From Flavobacterium akiainvivens (GTDB taxonomy: Bacteria; Bacteroidota; Bacteroidia; Flavobacteriales; Flavobacteriaceae): a DNA stretch of 64,000 nt. The translations under genes and the position numbers were made by a program. The stretch spans positions 3,554,928 to 3,618,927 of the forward strand of contig NZ_LIYD01000005.1 of the NCBI RefSeq assembly GCF_001278115.1, in the 5' to 3' direction. The stretch's first letter is position 1; every line of letters starts with the position of its first letter. The notes under the pieces were generated by a model. That model searched no databases and was not told the origin of the DNA. It was given only the letters and a program-made list of their open reading frames with translations. This document shows positions 42,898-50,493 of the stretch, piece after piece.

Positions 42898-43767
42898 ATG
42901 GCATCAGGTTTTTTTGCGATTTTAGACGATATAGGCGCACTAATGGATGACGTGGCTTCGGCCAGTAAAATAGCAACCCAGAAAACAGCAGGCATACTGG
43001 GCGATGACCTTGCCGTAAATGCCGAAAAGGCAACCGGTTTCCTTGCCTCGCGCGAGCTGCCCGTGCTGTGGTCTATAACAAAAGGCTCGCTGCTTAACAA
43101 GGTTATTATTATCCCTATAGCGCTGGCGCTTAACGCTTACCTGCCACAGGCCATAACCGTTATACTTATATTGGGTGGTTTTTACCTGGCGTTTGAGGGT
43201 ATGGAAAAAATAATAGAGTTCTTTTTTCACCGTGAGAAAAAAGGCCATGAGGTTATAGAAGAAAAAAAGGAAGAGGGCGCTGATGCGGAGAAAACCAAAA
43301 TCAGGTCGGCCATTATAACTGATTTTATCCTTTCGGTAGAAATTGTAATCATTGCAATGAGCTCTGTATTGCATGAAGATATGGCTACACAAATACTTAC
43401 GGTATCGGTAGTGGCACTACTGGCAACCGTGGGTGTTTATGGCATAGTAGCCCTTATTGTGCGCATGGACGATGCCGGTTATAACCTTATAAAACGAGCC
43501 AACAACAAAGGCTTTTGGGCTGGGCTGGGTAACGTGCTGGTAAAAGCGCTTCCCATTGTTATTAAGTTTCTGGCAGTAGTAGGCACACTGGCACTATTGC
43601 TTGTTTCCGGCGGAATATTTGACCACAACCTGGAGTTTGTGCACCACCTGGTGCCGGGCTGGCCGGAAATGCTTAAGCAGTTTTGCCTGGGCATAGTAGC
43701 CGGATTGGCTGCTGTGGCAGTATTTACAGTGGGTAAAAAAGTAGTGGGCGCTGTTAAAGGCAGCTAA
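42898..43767 (+). CDS. DUF808 family membrane protein (YedI-like)
   Basis: 289 residues that begin MASGFFAILDDIGALMDD and continue ASASKIATQKTAGILGDDLA, the DUF808 signature, then about six hydrophobic segments (about 72-100, 130-155, 165-190, 215-235, 258-275). The function is unknown; E. coli YedI is the named relative. It is followed after 11 nt by the cyclophilin lipoprotein gene, so the two may be one transcript. Confidence 0.87.
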   Translation: MASGFFAILDDIGALMDDVASASKIATQKTAGILGDDLAVNAEKATGFLASRELPVLWSITKGSLLNKVIIIPIALALNAYLPQAITVILILGGFYLAFEGMEKIIEFFFHREKKGHEVIEEKKEEGADAEKTKIRSAIITDFILSVEIVIIAMSSVLHEDMATQILTVSVVALLATVGVYGIVALIVRMDDAGYNLIKRANNKGFWAGLGNVLVKALPIVIKFLAVVGTLALLLVSGGIFDHNLEFVHHLVPGWPEMLKQFCLGIVAGLAAVAVFTVGKKVVGAVKGS

Positions 43768-43778
43768 AATATAACATT

Positions 43779-44390
43779 ATGCAAAAGTATTTTATAGTAT
43801 TGTTTTCGGTTTTGGTGCTTGTGGGTTGCAAAACAAACTACATCAACAAAACCGCACCCGAAACCTTTACCGCGCGTTTTGAAACCACGCAGGGTAATTT
43901 TGACGTTGCCATTAAAAGGGAGTATTCGCCCAAAGCGGCCGACCGTTTTTATGCGCTGGTAAAAGGCGGTTATTATAAAAACGTACCGTTCTACAGGGTG
44001 GTGCCCAATTTTGTAGTGCAGTTTGGCCAGATTGATACCATGCAAAACGAAGCGTGGAGCAAAGTTATCGTGCCCGATGAGCCGGTTAAATACGGCAACA
44101 AAAAAGGAGCCATAAGCTTTGCGCGAAGCGGTGTAAACACCCGTGCGTGCGACCTGTTTATTAACCTTAAAGACAACAACCGCCTTGATACGGTAGACTA
44201 CAACGGCGTAAAAGGCTTCCCGGCCTTTGGCGATGTGGTAAGCGGTATGGATGTGGTAGAAAAGCTATACTCAGGCTATGGCGATACCACTATGGAAAAG
44301 GAAGAGCTTTTAGCCGACAGGGAATTGTTTGATAAGGAATTCCCCAAGGTAGACGTGATTAAAAAGGCTTATATAATCGCTAAGGAGTAG
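43779..44390 (+). CDS. Cyclophilin-type peptidylprolyl isomerase, lipoprotein
   Basis: 203 residues with a lipobox (VLVLVGC, Cys17), then a cyclophilin domain (about 25-190): TTQGNFDVAIKREYSPKAAD, FYRVVPNFVVQFG (active-site block), AISFARSGVNTRACDLFINL and GFPAFGDVVSGMDVVEKLY. It is a periplasmic proline isomerase anchored to the membrane, likely a folding helper for outer-membrane or secreted proteins. Confidence 0.92.
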   Translation: MQKYFIVLFSVLVLVGCKTNYINKTAPETFTARFETTQGNFDVAIKREYSPKAADRFYALVKGGYYKNVPFYRVVPNFVVQFGQIDTMQNEAWSKVIVPDEPVKYGNKKGAISFARSGVNTRACDLFINLKDNNRLDTVDYNGVKGFPAFGDVVSGMDVVEKLYSGYGDTTMEKEELLADRELFDKEFPKVDVIKKAYIIAKE

Positions 44391-44429
44391 TGCTGTAAGC
44401 TGTGCCAACTAAGGGTAGATTGAAATAAA

Positions 44430-45158
44430 TTAAAACGTATTGCAGTCTACCTCAAAAGTTATTTCAGAATCCGTATCGCCTATACTGTACGGAATTGCCG
44501 GTGCAAAATGAAAAATAGGATTACTGGTAGTACGATTTTCAATATACCACGATTTTATTTCAACATCACAATTTGGCCTTGCGCGCAATTCAAATTCCTC
44601 ATATTCTTCACCCGGGTATGTAAAATTGGTGGCGAAATCAACCCCTCCGTTATATTCTATACCTGTAATCAGTGGCGGCGTATGGTTGTTTAACGTTGTA
44701 AGGTTAATCTTAACTTTAACCGGCACCCATGCATTTAGGTTTATGCTGTTTTGTTCGCCTTCTATTATTTCAAAAATAGAATAGTCGTTTGTAAAAGCGC
44801 CGTTTTGGTCAACAATCTCTACACTGTAAGCATTATCCTGCACTTCATTAAAACGCAGCTTATATGATTCGTCACTACGCAAATTATACTCAAAGTCAAG
44901 TGTGTAATTACCGTTTGCATCAGTGTAAGCCTTCCCAATTACTTTTTCGCAGGTGTGAGTGGCAAACACCCCGCCGTCAGAGCACCGCCATTGTTTTATA
45001 AGCTGTACCTCAAAGTGTTCTATATCAATATCCCTGTGGTAGTCTTTTACATTTCCGTTTATAGAGGTGGCTATACCGGGGCGCTCACTCCTGAAATCGT
45101 CATCGCGTGCACAGGATGATATAAATAGTACTAAAAGCAAGAAGGCTATTTGTTTCAT
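44430..45158 (-). CDS. Lipoprotein of unknown function
   Basis: 242 residues with a type II signal peptide and lipobox (FISSC, Cys16). The rest is beta-strand rich. An early segment (IEHFEVQLIKQWRCSDGG to YTDANGNYTLDFEYNLR) resembles a carboxypeptidase-regulatory-like or Ig-like domain (about 35-100), followed by a second beta-domain with paired Cys residues. No enzyme motif is seen. It is convergent with the cyclophilin gene. A surface or periplasmic binding role is guesswork. Confidence 0.72.
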   Translation of the reverse strand: MKQIAFLLLVLFISSCARDDDFRSERPGIATSINGNVKDYHRDIDIEHFEVQLIKQWRCSDGGVFATHTCEKVIGKAYTDANGNYTLDFEYNLRSDESYKLRFNEVQDNAYSVEIVDQNGAFTNDYSIFEIIEGEQNSINLNAWVPVKVKINLTTLNNHTPPLITGIEYNGGVDFATNFTYPGEEYEEFELRARPNCDVEIKSWYIENRTTSNPIFHFAPAIPYSIGDTDSEITFEVDCNTF

Positions 45159-45578
45159 TTTAAGAAGGTTGGTTTACAAATATCTCAAATTAACTGTTAA
45201 GGAGTTATTTTTTAACAACTAATTTTTTCTCCAAATAGACCATTGGTAAACTATCTGGTTTTTTTTCGAGATTTAACCTGCAATCTGCCTATGGAGTATC
45301 TCAAACCTTAGAGCGTAATAATGCGCACCATAAACACTGAAATTTTTGTTTAATTATAGTCAGGATTTGCTCATAAAGAGAAGTGTTATGCAGATATGGG
45401 TATTGTTGTATTAGTTTAATAAAATAACAAAAACCTGTAGTGATTGCCTACAGGTTTTCTGGTAGAAATACTTAAAATAATTTAATAGAAGAATTTTACT
45501 GTAAAAAGTTGTGTGCTTTTGCAGTAGGCGGTCTGTATTGTGTGCTTTGTGCTAAAAGATATTTAATGAGAACATCCC
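45159..45578. other. Intergenic region, 420 bp, with a terminator-like hairpin
   Basis: AT-rich with no gene seen. AAAACCTGTAG (45430-45440) and CTACAGGTTTT (45448-45458) form a perfect 11-bp hairpin with a 7-nt loop, with T-rich ends on both strands; on the minus strand it could end transcription of the gene at 45579. A short TTGTGTGCTTTGTGC stretch (about 45538-45552) resembles the dispersed words near 31.7 and 36.3 kb. Confidence 0.55.
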
Positions 45579-46457
45579 TTAAAACTTCGCGGCAAAATCT
45601 TTAGCAAAATCCTCAAGCTTTACCTTTCCTGTAACTGGTGAACCCTGCGCCCTGAAATCAGCGGGTATTACCCCACTCCTAAAAGCGGTGCCCATTTCGG
45701 TATACAGGCCGGCAATTTCTTCGGGTACACCCGCACCCGTCATGCCGCCCAGGTATTGCTCATCGGTAAACTCTACCCACGGCAGTTCCGGCTTGCCAAT
45801 GGCCGCACCAAATACCTGTGCTACTTCGTTAGGGGTACGCACATCGCTAATAATGTAGCGCACATTCTTGCCACTGCCTTGTTGTACCAGTTCTTCTGCG
45901 GCAGCGGCAGCAATATCTGCCGGGCTAACCAGCGGTATAAGCGCATCACCCGGGTAGTTGGCACCTGTTATGCCCGCGTTTTTAATAAGCGGTATGTCAT
46001 TATAAAAATTGTTGTAGAAAAAGCCCGCACGCAAAAACGTTACGTTTACACCCTCAAGCGTGCTGTATTCTTGCTCAATGGGGTAAAGCCCGGCAATTGG
46101 GCCTGTGCCTTGTGCCACATCGGCGCCTATGCTGCTTAGCATTACCACACGTTTTACACCGGTTTGTTTAATAGCTTCTGCATAAGCGTGGCCGGCTGCT
46201 GCCGTATTTTTAATAATACTGGTGCCACCCATGTTAGGCGGGGTCATGGCAAAAACGGCATCGGCGCCGGTAAAGGCATCTTTTAAAAAGCCTGCATCGC
46301 TAACCGAACCTATGGCGGCTGTTGCGCCCAGTGCTTCAATGGCTGCCCTGCGGCCTTCGCTGCTGCTTATAACTGTTACCTGGTTGCCTGATTGTACAAG
46401 TGTGTTTACTAAATGGTGTCCTATATTTCCTAAAGAACCTGAAACTGTGATTTTCAT
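45579..46457 (-). CDS. NAD(P)-binding NmrA-like oxidoreductase
   Basis: 292 residues. The motif GSLGNIGHH (7-15) occupies the nucleotide-binding loop of the atypical SDR fold, followed by SSSEGRRAA where NADP contacts are expected, FAMTPPNMGG, and KRVVMLSSIGADVAQGTG. It resembles quinone-oxidoreductase-type NmrA proteins (QOR2). It is divergent from an HxlR regulator with overlapping promoters, a common pairing for electrophile or quinone stress genes. Ligand and reaction are not proven. Confidence 0.85.
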   Translation of the reverse strand: MKITVSGSLGNIGHHLVNTLVQSGNQVTVISSSEGRRAAIEALGATAAIGSVSDAGFLKDAFTGADAVFAMTPPNMGGTSIIKNTAAAGHAYAEAIKQTGVKRVVMLSSIGADVAQGTGPIAGLYPIEQEYSTLEGVNVTFLRAGFFYNNFYNDIPLIKNAGITGANYPGDALIPLVSPADIAAAAAEELVQQGSGKNVRYIISDVRTPNEVAQVFGAAIGKPELPWVEFTDEQYLGGMTGAGVPEEIAGLYTEMGTAFRSGVIPADFRAQGSPVTGKVKLEDFAKDFAAKF

Positions 46458-46485
46458 CTTTAAAATGTTTTATTATTTGATGAAA

Positions 46486-46524
46486 CAAAGCTACATTTGT
46501 ACTTACTTTTATACAAGTACTTAC
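46486..46524. promoter_or_regulatory. Overlapping divergent promoters with HxlR operator-like repeats
   Basis: Minus strand: TTG (46516-46514), 20-nt spacer, TAGCTTTG (46493-46486) for the NmrA-like gene. Plus strand: TACATTTG (46492-46499) for the HxlR gene. Direct repeats GTACTTAC at 46499-46506 and 46517-46524 (18 bp apart) plus AAGTAC at 46515-46520 make a GTACTT/AAGTAC dyad within the promoters, where an HxlR protein would bind. Confidence 0.6.
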
Positions 46525-46540
46525 CCTAAAGTATGTATAT

Positions 46541-46918
46541 ATGACAGCCATTAAAGAAAGCTCAACCATACAGGAAAACAAGCAAATAGCACTTGAACTC
46601 TGTCCCGTTACCTATGTAATGGAAAAAATAGGCGGGTACTGGAAACCCATAATTATTTACCACCTTTCGCAGGGAGAAAAACGCTATAGCGAGCTAAAAC
46701 GCGCCATACCTGCCATAACCGAGAAGATGCTCATACAGCACCTTAAACAGCTGGAAAACGATGCACTTGTGGTGCGTACCGCGCTGCCTGTAGTGCCGCC
46801 TTATGTAACCTATAGCCTGAGCACCGCGGGCAAGGGGCTGCTGCCGGTTATAGATGCTATGGCAACATGGGCCATATCTGAAAGGGGAGGCGCTTATGAT
46901 GCCTGTCCGGTTAAATAA
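46541..46918 (+). CDS. HxlR family transcriptional regulator
   Basis: 125 residues, a winged-helix MarR-like dimer. The family start is recognisable: Cys21 in LCPVTYVMEKIGGYWKPII (the Cys used by many HxlR sensors to respond to electrophiles or oxidants), then RYSELKRAIPAITEKML and the HLKQLENDALVVR wing. It likely represses itself and the divergent oxidoreductase. Its last 8 nt overlap the end of the convergent AraC gene. Confidence 0.93.
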   Translation: MTAIKESSTIQENKQIALELCPVTYVMEKIGGYWKPIIIYHLSQGEKRYSELKRAIPAITEKMLIQHLKQLENDALVVRTALPVVPPYVTYSLSTAGKGLLPVIDAMATWAISERGGAYDACPVK

Positions 46919-47690
46919 CCTCGGTAGGCGTTACGCCAAAATGCTTGCGGAATGCGAAAGAAAAGTGCGAGAAATCTTCAAAGCCCAGGTCGTTATATAC
47001 CTCTCCCGGCCTTGCACCTGTGTTTTTTATAAGGAAATGGGCTTCTTCAAGGCGTTTGGCGGTAAGCCATTTGCCGGGTGTGGTGCCAAATACTTTTAAA
47101 AAATCACGCTTAAACGATGAAAGGCTGCGGCCTGTCATAAACGCAAAGCGGTCCAGGCTAACATTAAAGCGGAAGTTGCGGTGCATAAACGCTTCAAGGT
47201 CTATTTTTTGCGGCATAGCAAAATTAAAAAATACGTTAGCCAGCCAGGGCTCTGCCTTTAGCAGTATAAGCATTAGTTCTTCGCGCTTAATGTCTTCAAA
47301 ACCGGCCTCAATTTCTAAATCACCTGTATAGTACGGCTCCAGCGACTGTATATAGTTGCTAATGCGCGGCGTATCGGGCAGGGTGATAAACGCACCGGTA
47401 TTTTCTGAAGCTATGGATTCAACAGGGTGCCGTTCCAGAAAATACTCCAAAAAAGGTTTGTCAAACGCTATAATCACCTTTCGGAAAACATTGTTAACAC
47501 TGTGCTTGGTGTAGCGCACAAAATGGTTTTTGCGTGCAATGGTTATCTCACCCGGGTGCACCGTGTAAGTATCCTTCCCGTCATAAGCGGTTATGCTGCC
47601 CTCTATCAGGTACATAAAAAAGTGTTCTGATATAAAATGCTCCGGCGATATTTCAGGCCCCAAATGGCATGATAGGATTTTGCTTTGCAT
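46911..47690 (-). CDS. AraC family transcriptional regulator
   Basis: 259 residues. An N-terminal cupin-like effector domain (about 10-90, with SITAYDGKDTYTVHPGEITI) is followed by two helix-turn-helix motifs (about 165-255, RFAFMTGRSLSSFKRDFLK and PGEVYNDLGFEDFSHFSFAF). It is a probable activator. The best candidate target is the aldehyde reductase gene at 47904, whose upstream region carries a 17-bp direct repeat of AraC-like spacing (48919-48958). Confidence 0.92.
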   Translation of the reverse strand: MQSKILSCHLGPEISPEHFISEHFFMYLIEGSITAYDGKDTYTVHPGEITIARKNHFVRYTKHSVNNVFRKVIIAFDKPFLEYFLERHPVESIASENTGAFITLPDTPRISNYIQSLEPYYTGDLEIEAGFEDIKREELMLILLKAEPWLANVFFNFAMPQKIDLEAFMHRNFRFNVSLDRFAFMTGRSLSSFKRDFLKVFGTTPGKWLTAKRLEEAHFLIKNTGARPGEVYNDLGFEDFSHFSFAFRKHFGVTPTEVI

Positions 47691-47736
47691 AGCCTTGTTT
47701 TGAGATATAAAGATAAGGTTTTGAAACGGTTGAAAA

Positions 47737-47894
47737 ACCCCGGAGGGGTGGCATATTTATAGAAAATTACAGCTAATGTTTTTTGCCGGAGCTCCAGGGG
47801 GAGCGGCATATAAACGATGATTATACGCCGTCCCTATGGAACTCAAATGCCGCCTGAGATGCATTTGCTATAAATATGCCGCTCCTCCGGAACT
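47737..47894. repeat. Four-unit nested inverted repeat element, copy B
   Basis: Same plan as 41516-41667: outer left ACCCCGGAGGGGTGGCATAT onward (47737-47762), inner left GAGCTCCAGGGGGAGCGGCA onward (47789-47811), inner right TTATACGCCGTCCCTATGGA onward (47821-47844, inverted, more diverged), outer right CTATAAATATGCCGCTCCTC onward (47868-47894, inverted). It lies between the AraC gene and the end of the aldehyde reductase gene. No flanking direct repeat was found. Confidence 0.7.
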
Positions 47895-47903
47895 GTTACT
47901 GAG

Positions 47904-48866
47904 CTAACCCCTCAAACTATCCACACTCGCCAGCACGGCTTCTTCTTTACTGCGCGGTTGCCAGCCCAAAACGGTTACTGCTTTTTGGTTAGATAGTATG
48001 GGGTATTTGCTGTCATCCGGCTTGTCAAAAGTCTGCACCTTATCGGCATACTGCGGGCGCTCTTTTTGTATTAGCTTTGCCACATCATAAAAGGCAATGG
48101 CACCCTCGGCTGTAGCCAGAAAGCGTTGCCCGGCGGCCCCGGGGTGTGTCATGGCGGTAATATGGATATCGGCCACGTCGCGCACGTCTACCGCGCCAAA
48201 GGCAAAATCAAAAGTCTGCGCTACTTTGCCTTCAAGAATATCCTTAATTACCCAGTCTACCGATGCCGATGTTATGCCGCCTACCGCCGGGCCAAACACA
48301 CCAACCGGGTTAATAACACTCAGCTCGAGCCCGTTGCCTTCGGTTGCAATAAAATCCCACGCGGCCATTTCGGCAATGGTTTTAGATTTTATGTAAGCGC
48401 CAATGGGGGCTGTAGGGTGGGTCCAGTCTGCCTCGGTAAACACATGGCCGGGTGTGTTGTTGCTGTAGCCAATGGCTGCAAATGATGAGGTAAGCACCAC
48501 GCGCTTAACCCCTGCATCGCGTGAAGCTTTTAATACACGTAGCGACCCTTCGCGGGCCGGTACAATCAGTTCGTTTTCGTCTTCTGGTTCGCTAACAATA
48601 AACGGCGATGCCACGTGCAGTACATAATCTGCCCCCTTAACAGCCTCTGCCCAGCCGGTATCTTTTGTAAGGTCAGCTTCAAAAAACGCCAGGTTATCTA
48701 AAGCGGTTATCCCTGCCGATTTAAGTGCTTCGGTCAGTTCGCCGGCGCGGTTAAGGTTGCGCACGGTGGTGTGTACTTTATAGCCTTGCTTTAGTAAGTT
48801 AAGTATTATGTGCACGGCAATAAAGCCTGTGCCGCCGGTTACCAGTACGGTTTTATCAGTTTCCAT
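47904..48866 (-). CDS. Aldehyde reductase, extended SDR (dihydroflavonol reductase-like)
   Basis: 320 residues. The nucleotide motif TGGTGFIAVHI is at 10-20; TTVRNLNRAGE after beta-2 suggests NADPH; VLHVASPF, VLTSSFAAIGY and AYIKSKTIAEMAAWDF (Tyr/Lys of the active site) follow, then SVINPVGVFGPAVGG. This is the plant-type dihydroflavonol/cinnamoyl reductase family; bacterial members reduce aldehydes or ketones. Upstream direct repeats suggest control by the neighbouring AraC protein. Confidence 0.9.
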   Translation of the reverse strand: METDKTVLVTGGTGFIAVHIILNLLKQGYKVHTTVRNLNRAGELTEALKSAGITALDNLAFFEADLTKDTGWAEAVKGADYVLHVASPFIVSEPEDENELIVPAREGSLRVLKASRDAGVKRVVLTSSFAAIGYSNNTPGHVFTEADWTHPTAPIGAYIKSKTIAEMAAWDFIATEGNGLELSVINPVGVFGPAVGGITSASVDWVIKDILEGKVAQTFDFAFGAVDVRDVADIHITAMTHPGAAGQRFLATAEGAIAFYDVAKLIQKERPQYADKVQTFDKPDDSKYPILSNQKAVTVLGWQPRSKEEAVLASVDSLRG

Positions 48867-48890
48867 TATTTGTAGTTTTAATTAACACTA

Positions 48891-48958
48891 CAAAGTTCGG
48901 TATTGGGTTATTTGCAGGTTGTGTTTAAAAGTCCAACCTTTTTGTGTTTAAAAGTTCA
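48891..48958 (-). promoter_or_regulatory. AraC-type direct repeats upstream of the aldehyde reductase
   Basis: TTGTGTTTAAAAGTCCA (48919-48935) and TTGTGTTTAAAAGTTCA (48942-48958): 16 of 17 identical, start-to-start 23 bp. They lie just upstream of a weak -7 candidate GAACTTTG (minus 48898-48891), centred at about -42 and -65, as expected for an AraC activator. Confidence 0.6.
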
Positions 48959-48978
48959 GTAACACAAGGGCATAAAAA

Positions 48979-49001
48979 AAACCTGCAGGTCTTGCAGGTT
49001 T
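48979..49001 (-). terminator. Terminator of the 5'-nucleotidase gene
   Basis: AAACCTGCA (48979-48987) pairs with TGCAGGTTT (48993-49001). On the minus strand it is followed by a run of eight T. It overlaps the stop codon. Confidence 0.82.
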
Positions 49002-49599
49002 ACCATCTTGGCCTTTGGGGTACTTCTATGGGTGTAACGGTGTCTATCTTTTTGCGAATTTCGGCAAGGTCGCGCACAATGCCCGGTATTTCTTTCCAGT
49101 TGTTTACACGCTGGTGGTGGGTAAGGTTAACGTTATGGAATGCCGTAAACATAAGCGGCTTGCCTTTGCAATAGTCCAGGTTTTTGCAGTGGTCGTCTAT
49201 CAGGTAGTCTACATCTATTATGCTCTTGTCTCCACAAAAAATAATGTTCTTCCAGCTAATAAACGGAAAGTGCTCTGCCAGCCACTGGTGCTTTTCATAC
49301 AGCGACAGCGGAAACTCCATTGCAGCCGATACTATATAAATGTTGAAATCTTTAGACAGTTCTTTTACGGCTTCTACAGCGCCTTCCATTACCGGCAGCG
49401 TGCGGAAAAATCCGGGTTCATACAGGTACTTCCTGAAGTTTGCAAACTCAGGTGCATCGTCGTGCTCCTGCTTGCCTTCAATGTCTTTTTTAGTCAGCGC
49501 TATGCCGGTTTCCTTTTCATACCAGCTTAACCACTGGGCTTCGGTATCGGCAAGAACACCGTCCATGTCTATGCCAATTGTTTTTCTTTTTGAGGTCAT
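49000..49599 (-). CDS. 5'(3')-deoxyribonucleotidase (NT5C family)
   Basis: About 199 residues of HAD fold with the nucleophile motif GIDMDGVLADTEAQ (Asp11, Asp13). The long insert with FRTLPVMEGAVEAVKELSKD and the later IDDHCKNLDYCKGKP are typical of NT5C-type nucleotidases. It dephosphorylates dNMPs or NMPs. I chose the ATG at 49599; the one at 49617 is also possible, and codons upstream fall in the promoter. It is divergent from a DeoR-type regulator, and the shared region carries four TTGCAA sites. Confidence 0.86.
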   Translation of the reverse strand: MTSKRKTIGIDMDGVLADTEAQWLSWYEKETGIALTKKDIEGKQEHDDAPEFANFRKYLYEPGFFRTLPVMEGAVEAVKELSKDFNIYIVSAAMEFPLSLYEKHQWLAEHFPFISWKNIIFCGDKSIIDVDYLIDDHCKNLDYCKGKPLMFTAFHNVNLTHHQRVNNWKEIPGIVRDLAEIRKKIDTVTPIEVPQRPRW

Positions 49600-49627
49600 T
49601 GTCTTTGAGTTTTGCATTATAACGCAG

Positions 49628-49659
49628 CAAATGTAATACATATTTGCAATATGTTGCAA
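49628..49659 (-). promoter_or_regulatory. Promoter of the 5'-nucleotidase gene
   Basis: Minus strand TTG (49659-49657), 21-nt spacer, TACATTTG (49635-49628). The -33 lies inside the TTGCAA repeat array. Confidence 0.6.
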
Positions 49660-49679
49660 ATAATTGCAAAGTTTTGCAA
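49644..49679. promoter_or_regulatory. Four TTGCAA sites spaced 10 bp apart
   Basis: The palindrome TTGCAA occurs at 49644, 49654, 49664 and 49674, exactly one helical turn apart, all on one face of the DNA. It covers the -33 of the nucleotidase promoter and lies just upstream of the DeoR gene's -7 (TATCTTTG, 49692-49699). A likely operator array for the DeoR protein. Confidence 0.65.
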
Positions 49680-49691
49680 TTTAAATTTGTG

Positions 49692-49699
49692 TATCTTTG
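49692..49699 (+). promoter_or_regulatory. -7 element of the DeoR-type gene
   Basis: TATCTTTG, an exact TAnnTTTG, 17 nt before the ATG at 49717. The nearest TTG upstream gives a spacer of 15 nt, shorter than normal. Confidence 0.5.
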
Positions 49700-49716
49700 C
49701 AGTAAATAAAATGTAA

Positions 49717-50463
49717 ATGGTTAAGGAAGAACGGCTGGAGCTTATTTTATCCCAGCTTGCAAAAGACAGCAAGGTACAGTTTGCCGAATTGAGCCACCTG
49801 CTCAACGTTAGCGAAGACACTGTGCGCCGTGATATAAAAGAATTGAATGAACAGGGGTTGCTGCGTGCCGTGAGGGGCGGGGCTATTTCTAACTCATCTG
49901 TACCACACCACTACCGCGATAGGGAAAAGTATGATGTGGGCCAAAAGAACCTGATTGCCGAAAAAGCCATACCCTTTATTAAAAATGGGCAAACCATTTT
50001 TATGGATGGGGGTACATCAGTACTCGCTGTGGCGCAAATGATGCCCAAGGATTTAAAGGTTACTGTGGTTACAAACAGTTTCCCGGTGGCCGATGTGCTG
50101 GAAGACCACCCCAATGCCGATGTTATTTTTGCAGGAGGCAGGCTTTATAAAACGGCTTTTACCACCATAGGGCACGAAACCATACAAACCATTCGCAACG
50201 TTAGGGCAAACCTTTACTTTATGGGGGTTAGCAGCCTGCACACGCAGGGGCTTACCGGCAAAAGTTATGAAGATGTACAGGTAAAGAAAACCATGGCCGA
50301 AATGTCTACCCAAATTGTAGCACTTTCTACCCTGGCTAAAATTAACACCTCGCAGGCATTTTATATATGCCCGGTTACCAATATACATGCTATAATTACT
50401 GAGGCCGACCCCAACAGCGAAGAGCTTGACGCTTACCGCAGCATGGGCATACAGCTTATATAA
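49717..50463 (+). CDS. DeoR/GlpR family transcriptional regulator
   Basis: 248 residues. The N-terminal helix-turn-helix (20-43, VQFAELSHLLNVSEDTVRRD) and the DeoR sensor domain (about 75-235, with FMDGGTSVLAVAQMM and TVVTNSFPVADVLEDHPNAD) are both complete. DeoR sensors bind sugar or nucleoside phosphates, so a link to the divergent nucleotidase is plausible. It ends at a perfect terminator. Confidence 0.93.
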   Translation: MVKEERLELILSQLAKDSKVQFAELSHLLNVSEDTVRRDIKELNEQGLLRAVRGGAISNSSVPHHYRDREKYDVGQKNLIAEKAIPFIKNGQTIFMDGGTSVLAVAQMMPKDLKVTVVTNSFPVADVLEDHPNADVIFAGGRLYKTAFTTIGHETIQTIRNVRANLYFMGVSSLHTQGLTGKSYEDVQVKKTMAEMSTQIVALSTLAKINTSQAFYICPVTNIHAIITEADPNSEELDAYRSMGIQLI

Positions 50464-50493
50464 AAAAGCGCCTCTGTACAGAGGCGCTTTTTT
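50462..50493. terminator. Perfect palindromic terminator, DeoR gene and convergent neighbour
   Basis: AAAAAAGCGCCTCTGT (50462-50477) and its exact complement (50478-50493), with A and T runs on the ends. It serves both converging genes; the minus-strand gene ends inside it at 50492. Confidence 0.88.

Noticed and set aside
42898..44390. DUF808 and cyclophilin pair as a new functional system
   Set aside because: Proximity of 11 nt only suggests one transcript; both families are widespread and nothing links their functions.
49644..49679. Short CRISPR-like array
   Set aside because: Repeat length is 6 bp and period 10 bp with no spacers of CRISPR size; it is an operator-like array.
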